Positions 6,819 to 14,106 are shown, counted from the first letter of the stretch. The stretch is DNA of 14,234 bases from KBS-96 sp049585195 (GCA_049585195.1 JBAUZG010000447.1:1-14234); one strand, 5' to 3'. Notes: generated by a model from the sequence alone, not told the origin. A program made the numbers and translations.

Positions 6819-9257
6819 ATGCGGAGCTTTATGAGACTGGAACGATTCTCGCAAGATCTGCGTTTCGCTGTACGAACGTATGGAAGAACACCCGTCTTTA
6901 CTCTGATTGCCGTGCTATCGCTCGCGCTCGGCATCGGCGGCAATGCGGCCATGTTCAGCCTCGTCAACGCTTTGCTCGTTCGTCCCTTGCCGTATGTCGA
7001 GCCGGACCGCCTGGTTCGCATTACCGGCACCTATCCGCGCGCGGCCATACCCGCGTTCCAACAACAAAGCCGCACCATGGACATTTCAGGTGTTAGCATC
7101 GGCTCCGAGTTCAATCTTACCGGGCAGGGCGAGGCAATACGTGTAACGGGAAGCACTGCTTCAGCCAACTTTTTCTCCGTGCTTGGGGTTTCGGTGGCGC
7201 GAGGGCGGAGCTTCAAGGCCGGCGACGATTCGCCTGGGCGGGACGGCGTTGCCATCATCGGCGATTCTCTCTGGAGGAGGAAGTTTGGCGGCGATCCATC
7301 GATTATCGGCCGGGTAATCACTTTGAATGGCATCAACCGCGAGATTGTCGGCGTCATGCCGCCCGGCTTTAGCTTTCCTTCAGCGAACGTTCAAGTGTGG
7401 ATACCCATGCGTCTCGATCCTTCGAACTTCCTCGAGTTCTGGGCGACCGAGTTTGTGCCGCTCGTCGCGAGACTCCGCCCGGGAGCGACAGCTCAGCAAG
7501 CGCAGGCCGAAATTAAGACTCTGCTGGCGCAATTCAGACCAACCTTTCCGTATCCGATGGCGCGCGATTGGAACGCGGATGCCACGGTAATTCCTCTTCA
7601 ACGAGACATCGTCGGCGATATCCGCGGCAAGTTGATCATCCTGCTCTCTTCGGTTGGCATCGTACTGCTCATCGCTTGTGCGAACGTGGCGAATCTGCTG
7701 TTATCCCGCGCTACGACCCGCCGGAAGGAAATCGCGCTGCGCGCCGCGCTGGGAGCGGGCCGCGCGCGAATCGTGCGCCAGATGCTGACCGAGAGCATGG
7801 TGCTGGCGCTGATTGGCGGAGCGCTTGGAATCGTTTTGGGAATGAGTTCTCTTGCCATCTTCAAGTCCGTTTTACCGGCCGCAACTCCAGGTCTGGCCGA
7901 GGCGAAAATCGACTGGCTGGTCGTCGCGGCTGTTACGACCCTCGCGTTAGGCACCGGTCTTGCGTTTGGAATCGCGCCGGCACTGAGTGCTTCACAAATC
8001 GATCTGACAGACTGCATCAAGACAGGAAGCCAGCGCTCAACCACGGGCGTCTGGACGCGGCTGAGAAGCTGGCTCATTGCCGGTGAAGTGGCAATGACCT
8101 TGATCCTAGTAGTAAGCGCGGGCCTGTTGATCAAGAGCTTGTATAGCCTCACCGAAACCAATCCCGGCTTTACTCCGTCGCGCCTCCTCACTGTCCGGAT
8201 CAGTCCGAATCAATCGTCCTGCATGAACAGAGCGGCATGCATCGCCCTCTACAATCGTCTTCTCGAAAGGGCGCGCGGCACGTTGGGCGTTGCCGACGTC
8301 GCTATCGCCAATACAGTCCCGCTCGACGGAGAGCTGCCCACGCTTCCGGTAGATGTCGAAGATCATCCGAAATCGGCCGATCACCCCGCTCCCGTGCTTT
8401 GGTTCGGCGCGGTCAGCCCCGATTATCTCCGGATGATGCGCATTCCGTTACTTGCAGGAAGAGATTTCGCGCCATCGGATGGAGAGCATTCGTCCGCCGT
8501 CGTGCTGATTACGGCGTGGACCGCCAAACATTTCTGGCCCAGCCAGAATCCGATTGGGAAGCACATTAAAGCCGCGGGAGAACAGCAATGGCGAACCGTA
8601 GTCGGCGTTGTGGGCGACGTGCGCCAATACAGTTTGAGCAAGAGCCTGCCCGGCTGGCTGGGAGGCGCAATGTATATGCCTTATCCTCAAGCAGTCCGCG
8701 AGGATGGGCAGATTCCCGCAGCAATGACGCTGCTGGTTAAAGCCGCCTCCGGCTCGCCTCAGCTTAACAGCGAGATTCGGGCGTTAGCGCAACAGCAGAA
8801 CCCCAATGTCCCGATCGGGCGAGTTCAACTGCTCGAGAATATCGTGTCAGGCTCTATTTCCGACTTTCGTTCGACAATCAAGGTTTTCCTCAGCTTCGCC
8901 GGAACCGCCATTCTGCTCGCTGCGATTGGAATATACGGCCTGGTGTCTTATTGGGTCAGCCAGAGAACGTATGAGATTGGCTTGCGCGTAGCAATTGGAG
9001 CGACGAGGCAGCGGATCATGTCGATGATCCTGGCGCAAGGTCTGCGGGTCGCGTTTTACGGAGTCGCGGCTGGCGTCGTCGCCGCGCTAATCCTGACTCG
9101 CTTCCTCGCCAGTCTTCTGTATGGCGTTGCGGCGACCGACCTCGTTACTTTTGTGGTTGTGACCGCGATGGTTCTTCTGGTTTCGGCCGCAGCCACGGTT
9201 TTCCCGGCGTGGAGAGCCGCCCGCATCGATCCCGTAAAGTCGCTGCGAGTGGAATAG
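6819..9257 (+). CDS. ADOP-type permease (MacB/FtsX-like), second of a tandem pair
   Basis: This is a homologue of the preceding permease, 812 residues if begun at 6819. An in-frame ATG at 6777 would add 14 residues and overlap the upstream gene by 8 bp; I prefer 6819 because of the AAAGGA before it. The architecture is the same: helices near residues 27-50, 272-295, 327-348 and 366-389, then 418-441, 689-713, 741-764 and 775-796, with two large periplasmic domains. Conserved pieces include LALGIGGNAAMFS, LIACANVANLLLSR, GLRVAIGA and the terminal PAWRAARIDP with LRVE. The periplasmic domain of module 2 has two close cysteines (468 and 474) that could form a disulfide. The two permeases differ clearly throughout, so the duplication looks old. 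They are probably co-transcribed. No ATPase gene is adjacent. Transport or signalling substrate unknown. Confidence 0.92.
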   Translation: MRSFMRLERFSQDLRFAVRTYGRTPVFTLIAVLSLALGIGGNAAMFSLVNALLVRPLPYVEPDRLVRITGTYPRAAIPAFQQQSRTMDISGVSIGSEFNLTGQGEAIRVTGSTASANFFSVLGVSVARGRSFKAGDDSPGRDGVAIIGDSLWRRKFGGDPSIIGRVITLNGINREIVGVMPPGFSFPSANVQVWIPMRLDPSNFLEFWATEFVPLVARLRPGATAQQAQAEIKTLLAQFRPTFPYPMARDWNADATVIPLQRDIVGDIRGKLIILLSSVGIVLLIACANVANLLLSRATTRRKEIALRAALGAGRARIVRQMLTESMVLALIGGALGIVLGMSSLAIFKSVLPAATPGLAEAKIDWLVVAAVTTLALGTGLAFGIAPALSASQIDLTDCIKTGSQRSTTGVWTRLRSWLIAGEVAMTLILVVSAGLLIKSLYSLTETNPGFTPSRLLTVRISPNQSSCMNRAACIALYNRLLERARGTLGVADVAIANTVPLDGELPTLPVDVEDHPKSADHPAPVLWFGAVSPDYLRMMRIPLLAGRDFAPSDGEHSSAVVLITAWTAKHFWPSQNPIGKHIKAAGEQQWRTVVGVVGDVRQYSLSKSLPGWLGGAMYMPYPQAVREDGQIPAAMTLLVKAASGSPQLNSEIRALAQQQNPNVPIGRVQLLENIVSGSISDFRSTIKVFLSFAGTAILLAAIGIYGLVSYWVSQRTYEIGLRVAIGATRQRIMSMILAQGLRVAFYGVAAGVVAALILTRFLASLLYGVAATDLVTFVVVTAMVLLVSAAATVFPAWRAARIDPVKSLRVE

Positions 9258-9301
9258 GGGGCGAGGAACTGCGTCGCCCCACGCAGGCGAAAGCGCCTGC
9301 G
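9258..9301. terminator. Two back-to-back hairpins between convergent genes (terminator or repeat element)
   Basis: The first stem pairs GGGGCGA (9258-9264) with TCGCCCC (9274-9280) and begins right after the permease stop codon. The second pairs CGCAGGCG (9282-9289) with CGCCTGCG (9294-9301), an 8-bp perfect stem with an AAAG loop. They fill most of the 57-bp gap between the permease (+) and the M48-like gene (-). No T-run follows on either strand, so they are not classic rho-independent terminators. They may still stop or stabilise transcripts from both sides, or be a copy of a dispersed palindromic repeat. Confidence 0.5.
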
Positions 9302-9314
9302 CCACCACTGCGCT

Positions 9315-11093
9315 TTACTGAGCTGTAGGAACGCCGGTTTCGACGTTTGTCGAGCTTTGCGCGGGCTGTTTCACGCCATCAGCCGGGCTGGCCGAACCAG
9401 CCGAGCCCATTGAAGGGGATTGCCGCGTCAGATGCAGCATTACCGGCGTGATCTCGAAGGGCTTCTTCTCGCTCGCCGCGAGCAGCGCGACGCCCCGGGT
9501 CTTCACCAGGGCAAGCTGACTGGTCCACGGATCGATCTTGACCCGTGTTCCCAGCGGAAGAGCCGAGATCTGATCGGTTTGCGTGAGTTTCAGCTCCGGC
9601 GCACCCTGCATCAGAGACGCCAGCCGCAGATCGCCGGAACCCGCTTCCATGCCGTTGCCTAATAGCGGATGGATCAGGTGCGGAAGCTCTTCGCTCCGCG
9701 CCGAGAGAGTGCGGAGAAACAGGCCCACGCTGCCTAGCTTGCTGCTATAAGGCGAATTCTTCAAGAGCTCGATGGCCTTCTGGTCGGCCGCGTTCTCTTC
9801 ATCTTCGTTGCGAGCCAAATCGACCTTTCTAAGCGTCTGGTCGTCGTTGAAAATCATTCGGTCGCTGAACGCGTATCCGGTATCGAGCTGATGGCCCAAA
9901 AGAATATGCCCCAGTTGATGAGCGATCACGGCGGCCAGATTCGCCTCATCCGGCAGCACGTCTATCATGCCGCGGCTCACCACGATTGTATGGCCGACGT
10001 AAACCGATTCCATCGGAGTCGTGGTCATCACTCGCACGCGAATTTCGGGCTGCACGTTGATCTTGTTCGTGATCTCAAGATTGTCAAGCACCGTTTGCAG
10101 CACTTTGTCCACTTCACCGGCAGGGGCTAGCAAACCCGACGCCTCGAGGCGGTCGAGAAGATTGTCTTCAGCCTGGCGCTGCCACAGCCGCAGCGATTCC
10201 ACTGGAGCCGTGTCCGCAGCCTGTTCGCTTTTGTCGTTCACGCCCTGCGGCGTTTCAACCGTGATGTTGGTGAACTCCTCGCGCTCGCGGTCTTGAGCCG
10301 ATTGATATCCCCACAGCCGCGTCTGCGCCTTGAAAGATAGTTTGTGCGTTGCAGCTTGATTGATGCCCTCTTCGCTGTAGACATATGCAGGGAGCCACAG
10401 ATTGGCCCCCGTGTTCACGCGCCACGAGTCGAAATGAGTATACGGATTGTCTCGGCCCGACGCCGTGTACGTTCCGTTGAACCGCACCACGTTGTAATCC
10501 TGATCTTCCACCCAGATGCGCCCCACAAAGCGGCCTCGGCCTGCTTTCTTCGAGGGCGTAACCTGGTACACGATGCAGCGCACATCGCCCAGAAACTCCC
10601 GCCGCAGGTATTGAAAGGTGTAGTTATCCCGGTTGAAACCACCGTCATCCATCAGCACCATCTGCGCGAAACCGCGTGCCACGAATTGTGAATTGGCGAA
10701 TTTCGCGAGCGATGCGAGCGAGTGTCCAACGCCGCCTTGCAGGGGAACGAACGAATCGTGATTCACCCCGCTCGTCAGATCCAGTCTTCCGAGAAAATAA
10801 TTGTCCGCCCGAGGCACAAGGCCCAGGTCCGGGTCGGGCTGCATCTGTTGAATGTAGGTTTCGATAACCGGCTGCATTTTCCGCAGCTTCTCGTCGAGCC
10901 GGTTCTCGTTGGCGATCGCGTAATCCATCGCCTCGGTCGCGCTTCTTGCAATCCTGGGCGGCGCGCTCGCCGCCGTGTCTGGTACCGGCGCAGAAACTTG
11001 GCCGAAAGAAGTAAAGCTGAACAGAACAGTTCCGGCAGTCAACAAGAACTGGCGCAACATTGAGGGGCTTATGAATTTACGATTCGATATCAT
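9315..11093 (-). CDS. Secreted M48-like protein with LolA-like N-terminal region; catalytic Glu replaced by Gln
   Basis: This 592-residue protein has a probable signal peptide at residues 1-35 (basic start, hydrophobic FLLTAGTVLFSFTSF, possible cleavage after VSA). Residues about 95-280 resemble an outer-membrane lipoprotein-sorting (LolA-like) region, with GRIWVEDQDYNVVRF and HFDSWR. Residues about 335-480 are an M48-like domain. The zinc motif reads HQLGH at 392-396 instead of HExxH, so both His ligands are present but the catalytic Glu is Gln393 (codon CAA, plus-strand 9915-9917). The third ligand, E433 in ENAAD, is kept. This predicts metal binding without normal peptidase activity; a scaffold or chaperone role is inference. 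The tail (555-592) is Ser/Ala-rich and probably disordered. The start is supported by GGGAGG 9 bases before the ATG. The gene converges on the permease genes across two hairpins. Confidence 0.85.
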   Translation of the reverse strand: MISNRKFISPSMLRQFLLTAGTVLFSFTSFGQVSAPVPDTAASAPPRIARSATEAMDYAIANENRLDEKLRKMQPVIETYIQQMQPDPDLGLVPRADNYFLGRLDLTSGVNHDSFVPLQGGVGHSLASLAKFANSQFVARGFAQMVLMDDGGFNRDNYTFQYLRREFLGDVRCIVYQVTPSKKAGRGRFVGRIWVEDQDYNVVRFNGTYTASGRDNPYTHFDSWRVNTGANLWLPAYVYSEEGINQAATHKLSFKAQTRLWGYQSAQDREREEFTNITVETPQGVNDKSEQAADTAPVESLRLWQRQAEDNLLDRLEASGLLAPAGEVDKVLQTVLDNLEITNKINVQPEIRVRVMTTTPMESVYVGHTIVVSRGMIDVLPDEANLAAVIAHQLGHILLGHQLDTGYAFSDRMIFNDDQTLRKVDLARNEDEENAADQKAIELLKNSPYSSKLGSVGLFLRTLSARSEELPHLIHPLLGNGMEAGSGDLRLASLMQGAPELKLTQTDQISALPLGTRVKIDPWTSQLALVKTRGVALLAASEKKPFEITPVMLHLTRQSPSMGSAGSASPADGVKQPAQSSTNVETGVPTAQ

Positions 11094-11102
11094 CTCCCTG
11101 GA

Positions 11103-11108
11103 CCTCCC
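11103..11108 (-). promoter_or_regulatory. Strong ribosome binding site GGGAGG of the M48-like gene
   Basis: On the minus strand GGGAGG lies 9 bases before the ATG at 11093. The next in-frame ATG (11060, residue 12) has no such sequence, so the longer start, which also gives a better signal peptide, is favoured. Confidence 0.6.
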
Positions 11109-11200
11109 GCGGAAGTGGGCGTCATTTAGCGACGCACCTCAATCGACATGTATTGGCTTCGGAGATAAGGAGACAAATGCGCGGTAGTTTTCTCGCGGAG

Positions 11201-11236
11201 GCGGAATTCTCTTAGGCTGGAAAAGCGCAATTCCGC
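11201..11236 (-). terminator. Inverted repeat downstream of the acetyltransferase-like gene, possible terminator
   Basis: GCGGAATT (11201-11208) and AATTCCGC (11229-11236) form a perfect 8-bp inverted repeat with a 20-base loop, 23 bases beyond the stop codon of the minus-strand acetyltransferase-like gene. It overlaps one end of the 24-nt dispersed repeat. No T-run follows, so an intrinsic terminator is uncertain. The rest of the 165-bp spacer must hold the promoter of the M48-like gene, for which I saw no clear -35/-10 pair. Confidence 0.35.
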
Positions 11237-11256
11237 TCCCTCGCGGTCGCGGCTCG
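11233..11256 (-). repeat. Dispersed 24-nt intergenic repeat, copy 1 (inverted relative to copy 2)
   Basis: Read on the minus strand this 24-base stretch begins CGAGCCGCGACC and ends GGGAGCGG. It is identical, base for base, to positions 14083-14106 on the plus strand. It lies 2 bases beyond the stop codon of the acetyltransferase-like gene. A perfect 24-base match between two non-coding spacers of one window is unlikely by chance, even at high GC. The flanks of the two copies differ. Confidence 0.75.
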
Positions 11257-11258
11257 CT

Positions 11259-12416
11259 TTAAACGCGCAAAAACCACTTGTTTCTGTACAGGAAATAGGC
11301 GAAGGCGTACATCAAAGCGGTATAGGCAAGGGCATACAGCATGGCGGAGGTTGGCGCCGAACTGAGCGGCACGAAGATCGTATGGAAAATCCAGCTTCGA
11401 ACCGACGATCCGCCGGTCGTCGCCACATTGCTGATCAGCTCATCGAACAGCTCCGAGAGCATGTACACGGCAATCGCGTTCATGCCCATGATGACGAACG
11501 GGCGCACCCATCGCTTCCAGCCGCAGCCGTCAATCAACCACACGAATCCCGCGAAGACTATAAAATCTAGCCCTGCCATGAAGAGCGAGAATGAACTGGT
11601 CCAGAGCGACTTGTTGATCGGCATCCAGATATCGCAGACCAAAGCAACGAAGATTAAACACGTGCCGGTTAGATACAGCCAGACGATCCTCTCAGTGAGC
11701 GACCGTTTCAATCGGAGAAGGTGGCCAGCCATGATTCCGAAGAGCGCGGTGGCGATTGAAGGCAGCGTGCTTACGATTCCTTCCGGATCCCACGTCTTCG
11801 TGTACACATAGTTGTGGCGGCCTAGAACCAGATGATCCACGAAATGTGCGAAATTGCCCGCTACAGTCAGGTTTCCGGCTCCGTAGCCGGGAACGGGAAT
11901 CAGGGTCATCATCATCCAGTAGGAGGCCAGCAGGCCCACAATCCAAAGCAACTGGCCGCGAATGCTGGTTGTGAGATAAATAACCGAGACAATCAGATAG
12001 CAAATGGCGATGCGTTGCAAAACACCCAACAGCCGCTGCGTTGAAGGGTCGAACGCGGGCGCCAGATAAACAATCAGGCCCAGCACGTATAGGATGGCGG
12101 AGCGACGCACAATCTGTCCAAACAGCTTGCTGCGCGGTACGCCGCGACTGATACGGCCGCCAAGCGAGAGGGTAATGGCCACGCCGACAATCCACAAGAA
12201 CGACGGGAAAATCGTGTCGGCAATTGTCCACCCGTTCCAGGGCGAATGCTTGAACTGGTAGTAGATGGCGCCGGAACCTGCGTTGTTTACCAGAACCATA
12301 AGCATCATCGTCAATCCGCGGAATGCGTCGAGCGAAACAAGGCGTTCGGGTTTCACCCCGGCCGGGCTCGCCTCTACGACTACGTTGGTTTGCGGCGCTA
12401 GCTGATCGCTGGTCAT
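11259..12416 (-). CDS. nagX: Heparan-alpha-glucosaminide N-acetyltransferase-like membrane protein (HGSNAT/NagX, DUF5009 type)
   Basis: This 385-residue polytopic inner-membrane protein has about 10 hydrophobic segments. Family signatures are RLVSLDAFRGLTMMLM (26-40), VNNAG (43-47), the His-containing KHSPWNGWTIADTIFPSFLW (56-75), LGVLQRIAICY (130-140), WDPEGIVSTLPSIATALFG (209-227) and MGMNAIAVY (310-318). In human HGSNAT a histidine in the equivalent HxxWxG region is needed to carry acetyl from acetyl-CoA across the membrane to an amino sugar; H57 is the counterpart here. In bacteria, homologues are often linked to N-acetylglucosamine metabolism (hence nagX) or to acylation of envelope glycans, but no such gene is nearby and the acceptor is unknown. 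The start has no strong ribosome binding site. It lies 42 bp downstream of the Ig-like gene on the same strand, so the two are probably co-transcribed. The symbol is a family label, not a proven orthologue. Confidence 0.88.
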   Translation of the reverse strand: MTSDQLAPQTNVVVEASPAGVKPERLVSLDAFRGLTMMLMVLVNNAGSGAIYYQFKHSPWNGWTIADTIFPSFLWIVGVAITLSLGGRISRGVPRSKLFGQIVRRSAILYVLGLIVYLAPAFDPSTQRLLGVLQRIAICYLIVSVIYLTTSIRGQLLWIVGLLASYWMMMTLIPVPGYGAGNLTVAGNFAHFVDHLVLGRHNYVYTKTWDPEGIVSTLPSIATALFGIMAGHLLRLKRSLTERIVWLYLTGTCLIFVALVCDIWMPINKSLWTSSFSLFMAGLDFIVFAGFVWLIDGCGWKRWVRPFVIMGMNAIAVYMLSELFDELISNVATTGGSSVRSWIFHTIFVPLSSAPTSAMLYALAYTALMYAFAYFLYRNKWFLRV

Positions 12417-12458
12417 GGTTTGCAGTATGGAGATTGGCAGTATAAGCGACGAGCGGGG

Positions 12459-12899
12459 CTAATGCACGGTTACCGTGAGCGACCCGGTTTGAGTGCGGCC
12501 CGCCTGATCTTTCGCGGTTAAGGTGTACGTGGTCGTGCTTTGGGGCTCGATGTCCAGACAATGATTATAAGAAGGCTTGGTGTCCTCCACGTGCGGCGAA
12601 ATCGTCACTGAAACAGCGTTCGACACACCATAGCACAGGCGCGCCGTTTCACCGCGCCTGAGCCGGATGGGGGAAATCGAGAAATTGAGCAGCTTGATCT
12701 CTCCCGAGCCGAAAACCTGATCCACGACCTTCTTGTTCTGTTCGGCCTTTACAGCCGCAGCTCGCTCTTCGGCGTTCCTCGAATCGCGCCAGCGCGAGTA
12801 GAACGTCCAGCCCACGTACAACACGGCCAGGATCAGCAGGACTGTGATATATGGCAGTATGCGCTCCAGGATGCGGGTTTTCTCACCTTCAGCCGCCAT
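12459..12899 (-). CDS. Small membrane-anchored protein with an Ig-like C-terminal domain
   Basis: This 146-residue protein has a short charged N-terminus and one membrane helix at about residues 14-33 (ILPYITVLLILAVLYVGWTF). A charged linker, probably helical (35-62), follows, then a beta-rich domain (about 68-146). That domain reads like the Ig-like modules of many bacterial envelope proteins: FSISPIRLRRGETARLCYGV, then EPQSTTTYTLTAKDQAG and SLTVTV. C89 and C114 could form a disulfide if the domain is periplasmic, as the N-in anchor suggests. No catalytic motif is visible. It lies 42 bp upstream of the acetyltransferase-like gene and probably shares its transcript, hinting at a shared envelope role. 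Its 5' end may overlap that of the divergent VCBS-repeat gene. Function unknown. Confidence 0.8.
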   Translation of the reverse strand: MAAEGEKTRILERILPYITVLLILAVLYVGWTFYSRWRDSRNAEERAAAVKAEQNKKVVDQVFGSGEIKLLNFSISPIRLRRGETARLCYGVSNAVSVTISPHVEDTKPSYNHCLDIEPQSTTTYTLTAKDQAGRTQTGSLTVTVH

Positions 12900-13995
12900 T
12901 TGCCCATTATCGTTGATGGTCTGTTCCGTTCTTTCCGCCGCGCACTTCGCTCAACATACCATCGCGAACGATTTAAAGGGCGGCTATCAGGTTGTAGCGG
13001 CCGATGTGAATCACGACGGCAAGATCGACCTGATTGCGGTCGCAAGCGGGCAGACGGATCTCGTATGGTATGAGAATCCGGGTTGGCAGCGCCATGTCAT
13101 TGCCAGCAACTTGAAAGGAATGATCAACGCGGCTTATTCGAACGATCGAATCGCGCTCGCCAGCGAGTTTTCGAACGTAGCACAGAAGAGTCTGGGTATC
13201 GTTTCCATTCTGGTTCCAAATGGCGATCCGCGTAAGCCCTGGAAGATTAAGGAAATCGACGGGCTGCCCGCGTCGCACCGGCTGCGATGGGCGGATATTG
13301 ACGGCAATGGAAAGAAAGTGTTGGTGAACGCGCCATTGATCGGGACAAGGGCGGAGGCGCCGAATTACCTCGACCATGTGCCGCTGGTTTTCTATCGGCC
13401 CGGAGACTGGAAGCGAGAACTAATCAGTGATGCGAACGAGGGCGTTCAACACGGAATCTTCGTAATAGATTGGGATGGGCGCGGCCGCGACAGCCTTCTT
13501 ACAGCCAGTTTTTCGGGAATCGATCTGTATCAACTCGGCGAGGACGGCCAGTGGAAGCGAACCGAGATTACCAAGGGCCGACCGGCAGCCTGTCCGAAAT
13601 GTGGATCGAGTGATGTAACTGTAGGGAAACTAGGAAACGAGCGGTTTCTCGCCACAATCGAACCATGGCATGGAAATGAAGTTGCAATTTACCGCCAGGA
13701 CTCGCAGGGCTGGAACAGAACGGTGATCGACAATTCTCTGATTGAAGGGCACACGATCGTTGCGGCCGACTTCGATGGCGACAATCGGGATGACATTGTA
13801 GCGGGATTCCGAGGAAAAGGCGGGAGTGTTCTGATTTACAAGCCGGACTCGAAGGGAACCTGGTCAAAGACTGTTTTGGACAACGCAATTCCAGCGAACG
13901 CTTGTGCCCTTGCGGATTTGAACGGCGATGGGCGCCCGGATCTGGCCTGTATCGGCGGCACGGTCTTGAAGTGGTACGAGAACTTAAGACCCTAA
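12871..13995 (+). CDS. Secreted VCBS/FG-GAP repeat protein (beta-propeller-like)
   Basis: From the ATG at 12871 this gives 374 residues. The frame is open from a GTG at 12844, with other starts at 12859 and 12916. I chose 12871 because it gives a good signal peptide (MRVFSPSAAICPLSLMVCSV, then SAA-HFAQ), but no start has a clean ribosome binding site, so the choice is uncertain. Any start before 12900 overlaps the divergent Ig-like gene by up to 56 bp. The mature part has five FG-GAP/VCBS-like repeats with Asp-rich calcium-binding loops: AADVNHDGKIDLIAV, WADIDGNGKKVL, IDWDGRGRDSLL, AADFDGDNRDDIVAG and LADLNGDGRPDLACI. This suggests a beta-propeller outside the cytoplasm. WYENPGW and the terminal WYEN mark matching blade ends. 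An insert holds CPKCG (about residues 223-227), unusual in an exported protein. Similar proteins seem frequent in acidobacteria and planctomycetes; no enzyme activity can be assigned. Confidence 0.85.
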   Translation: MRVFSPSAAICPLSLMVCSVLSAAHFAQHTIANDLKGGYQVVAADVNHDGKIDLIAVASGQTDLVWYENPGWQRHVIASNLKGMINAAYSNDRIALASEFSNVAQKSLGIVSILVPNGDPRKPWKIKEIDGLPASHRLRWADIDGNGKKVLVNAPLIGTRAEAPNYLDHVPLVFYRPGDWKRELISDANEGVQHGIFVIDWDGRGRDSLLTASFSGIDLYQLGEDGQWKRTEITKGRPAACPKCGSSDVTVGKLGNERFLATIEPWHGNEVAIYRQDSQGWNRTVIDNSLIEGHTIVAADFDGDNRDDIVAGFRGKGGSVLIYKPDSKGTWSKTVLDNAIPANACALADLNGDGRPDLACIGGTVLKWYENLRP

Positions 13996-14065
13996 CCGAA
14001 CTTCGTCACCGGGACCGCTTACTTGCGTGCGCGGCTCGGCCAAGCATTCGAGTCCACAGCGTTTC

Positions 14066-14106
14066 CGAGCCACGACCGGAACCGAGCCGCGACCGCGAGG
14101 GAGCGG
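14066..14106 (+). repeat. Dispersed 24-nt intergenic repeat, copy 2, with a degenerate half-copy
   Basis: Positions 14083-14106 match the reverse complement of 11233-11256 at all 24 bases. Just upstream, CGAGCCACGACCG (14066-14078) matches the first 13 bases of the repeat with one difference, 17 bases out of register, so part of the unit seems duplicated in tandem here. Confidence 0.7.

Noticed and set aside
4349..9257. Naming the permeases macB (macrolide export)
   Set aside because: They share the MacB_PCD/FtsX fold but lack the fused ATPase domain of MacB and have the duplicated architecture of ADOP proteins.
9087..9308. 73-codon minus-strand frame starting in the hairpin pair and running into the second permease gene
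   Set aside because: Its first residues come from the palindromic element and the rest is antisense to the permease; no support as a gene.
11692..12561. 289-codon minus-strand frame overlapping the acetyltransferase-like gene and the end of the Ig-like gene
   Set aside because: It is a +1/-1 shadow of the real reading frame: low-complexity, His/Arg-rich and without membrane helices, while the true frame has clear family signatures.
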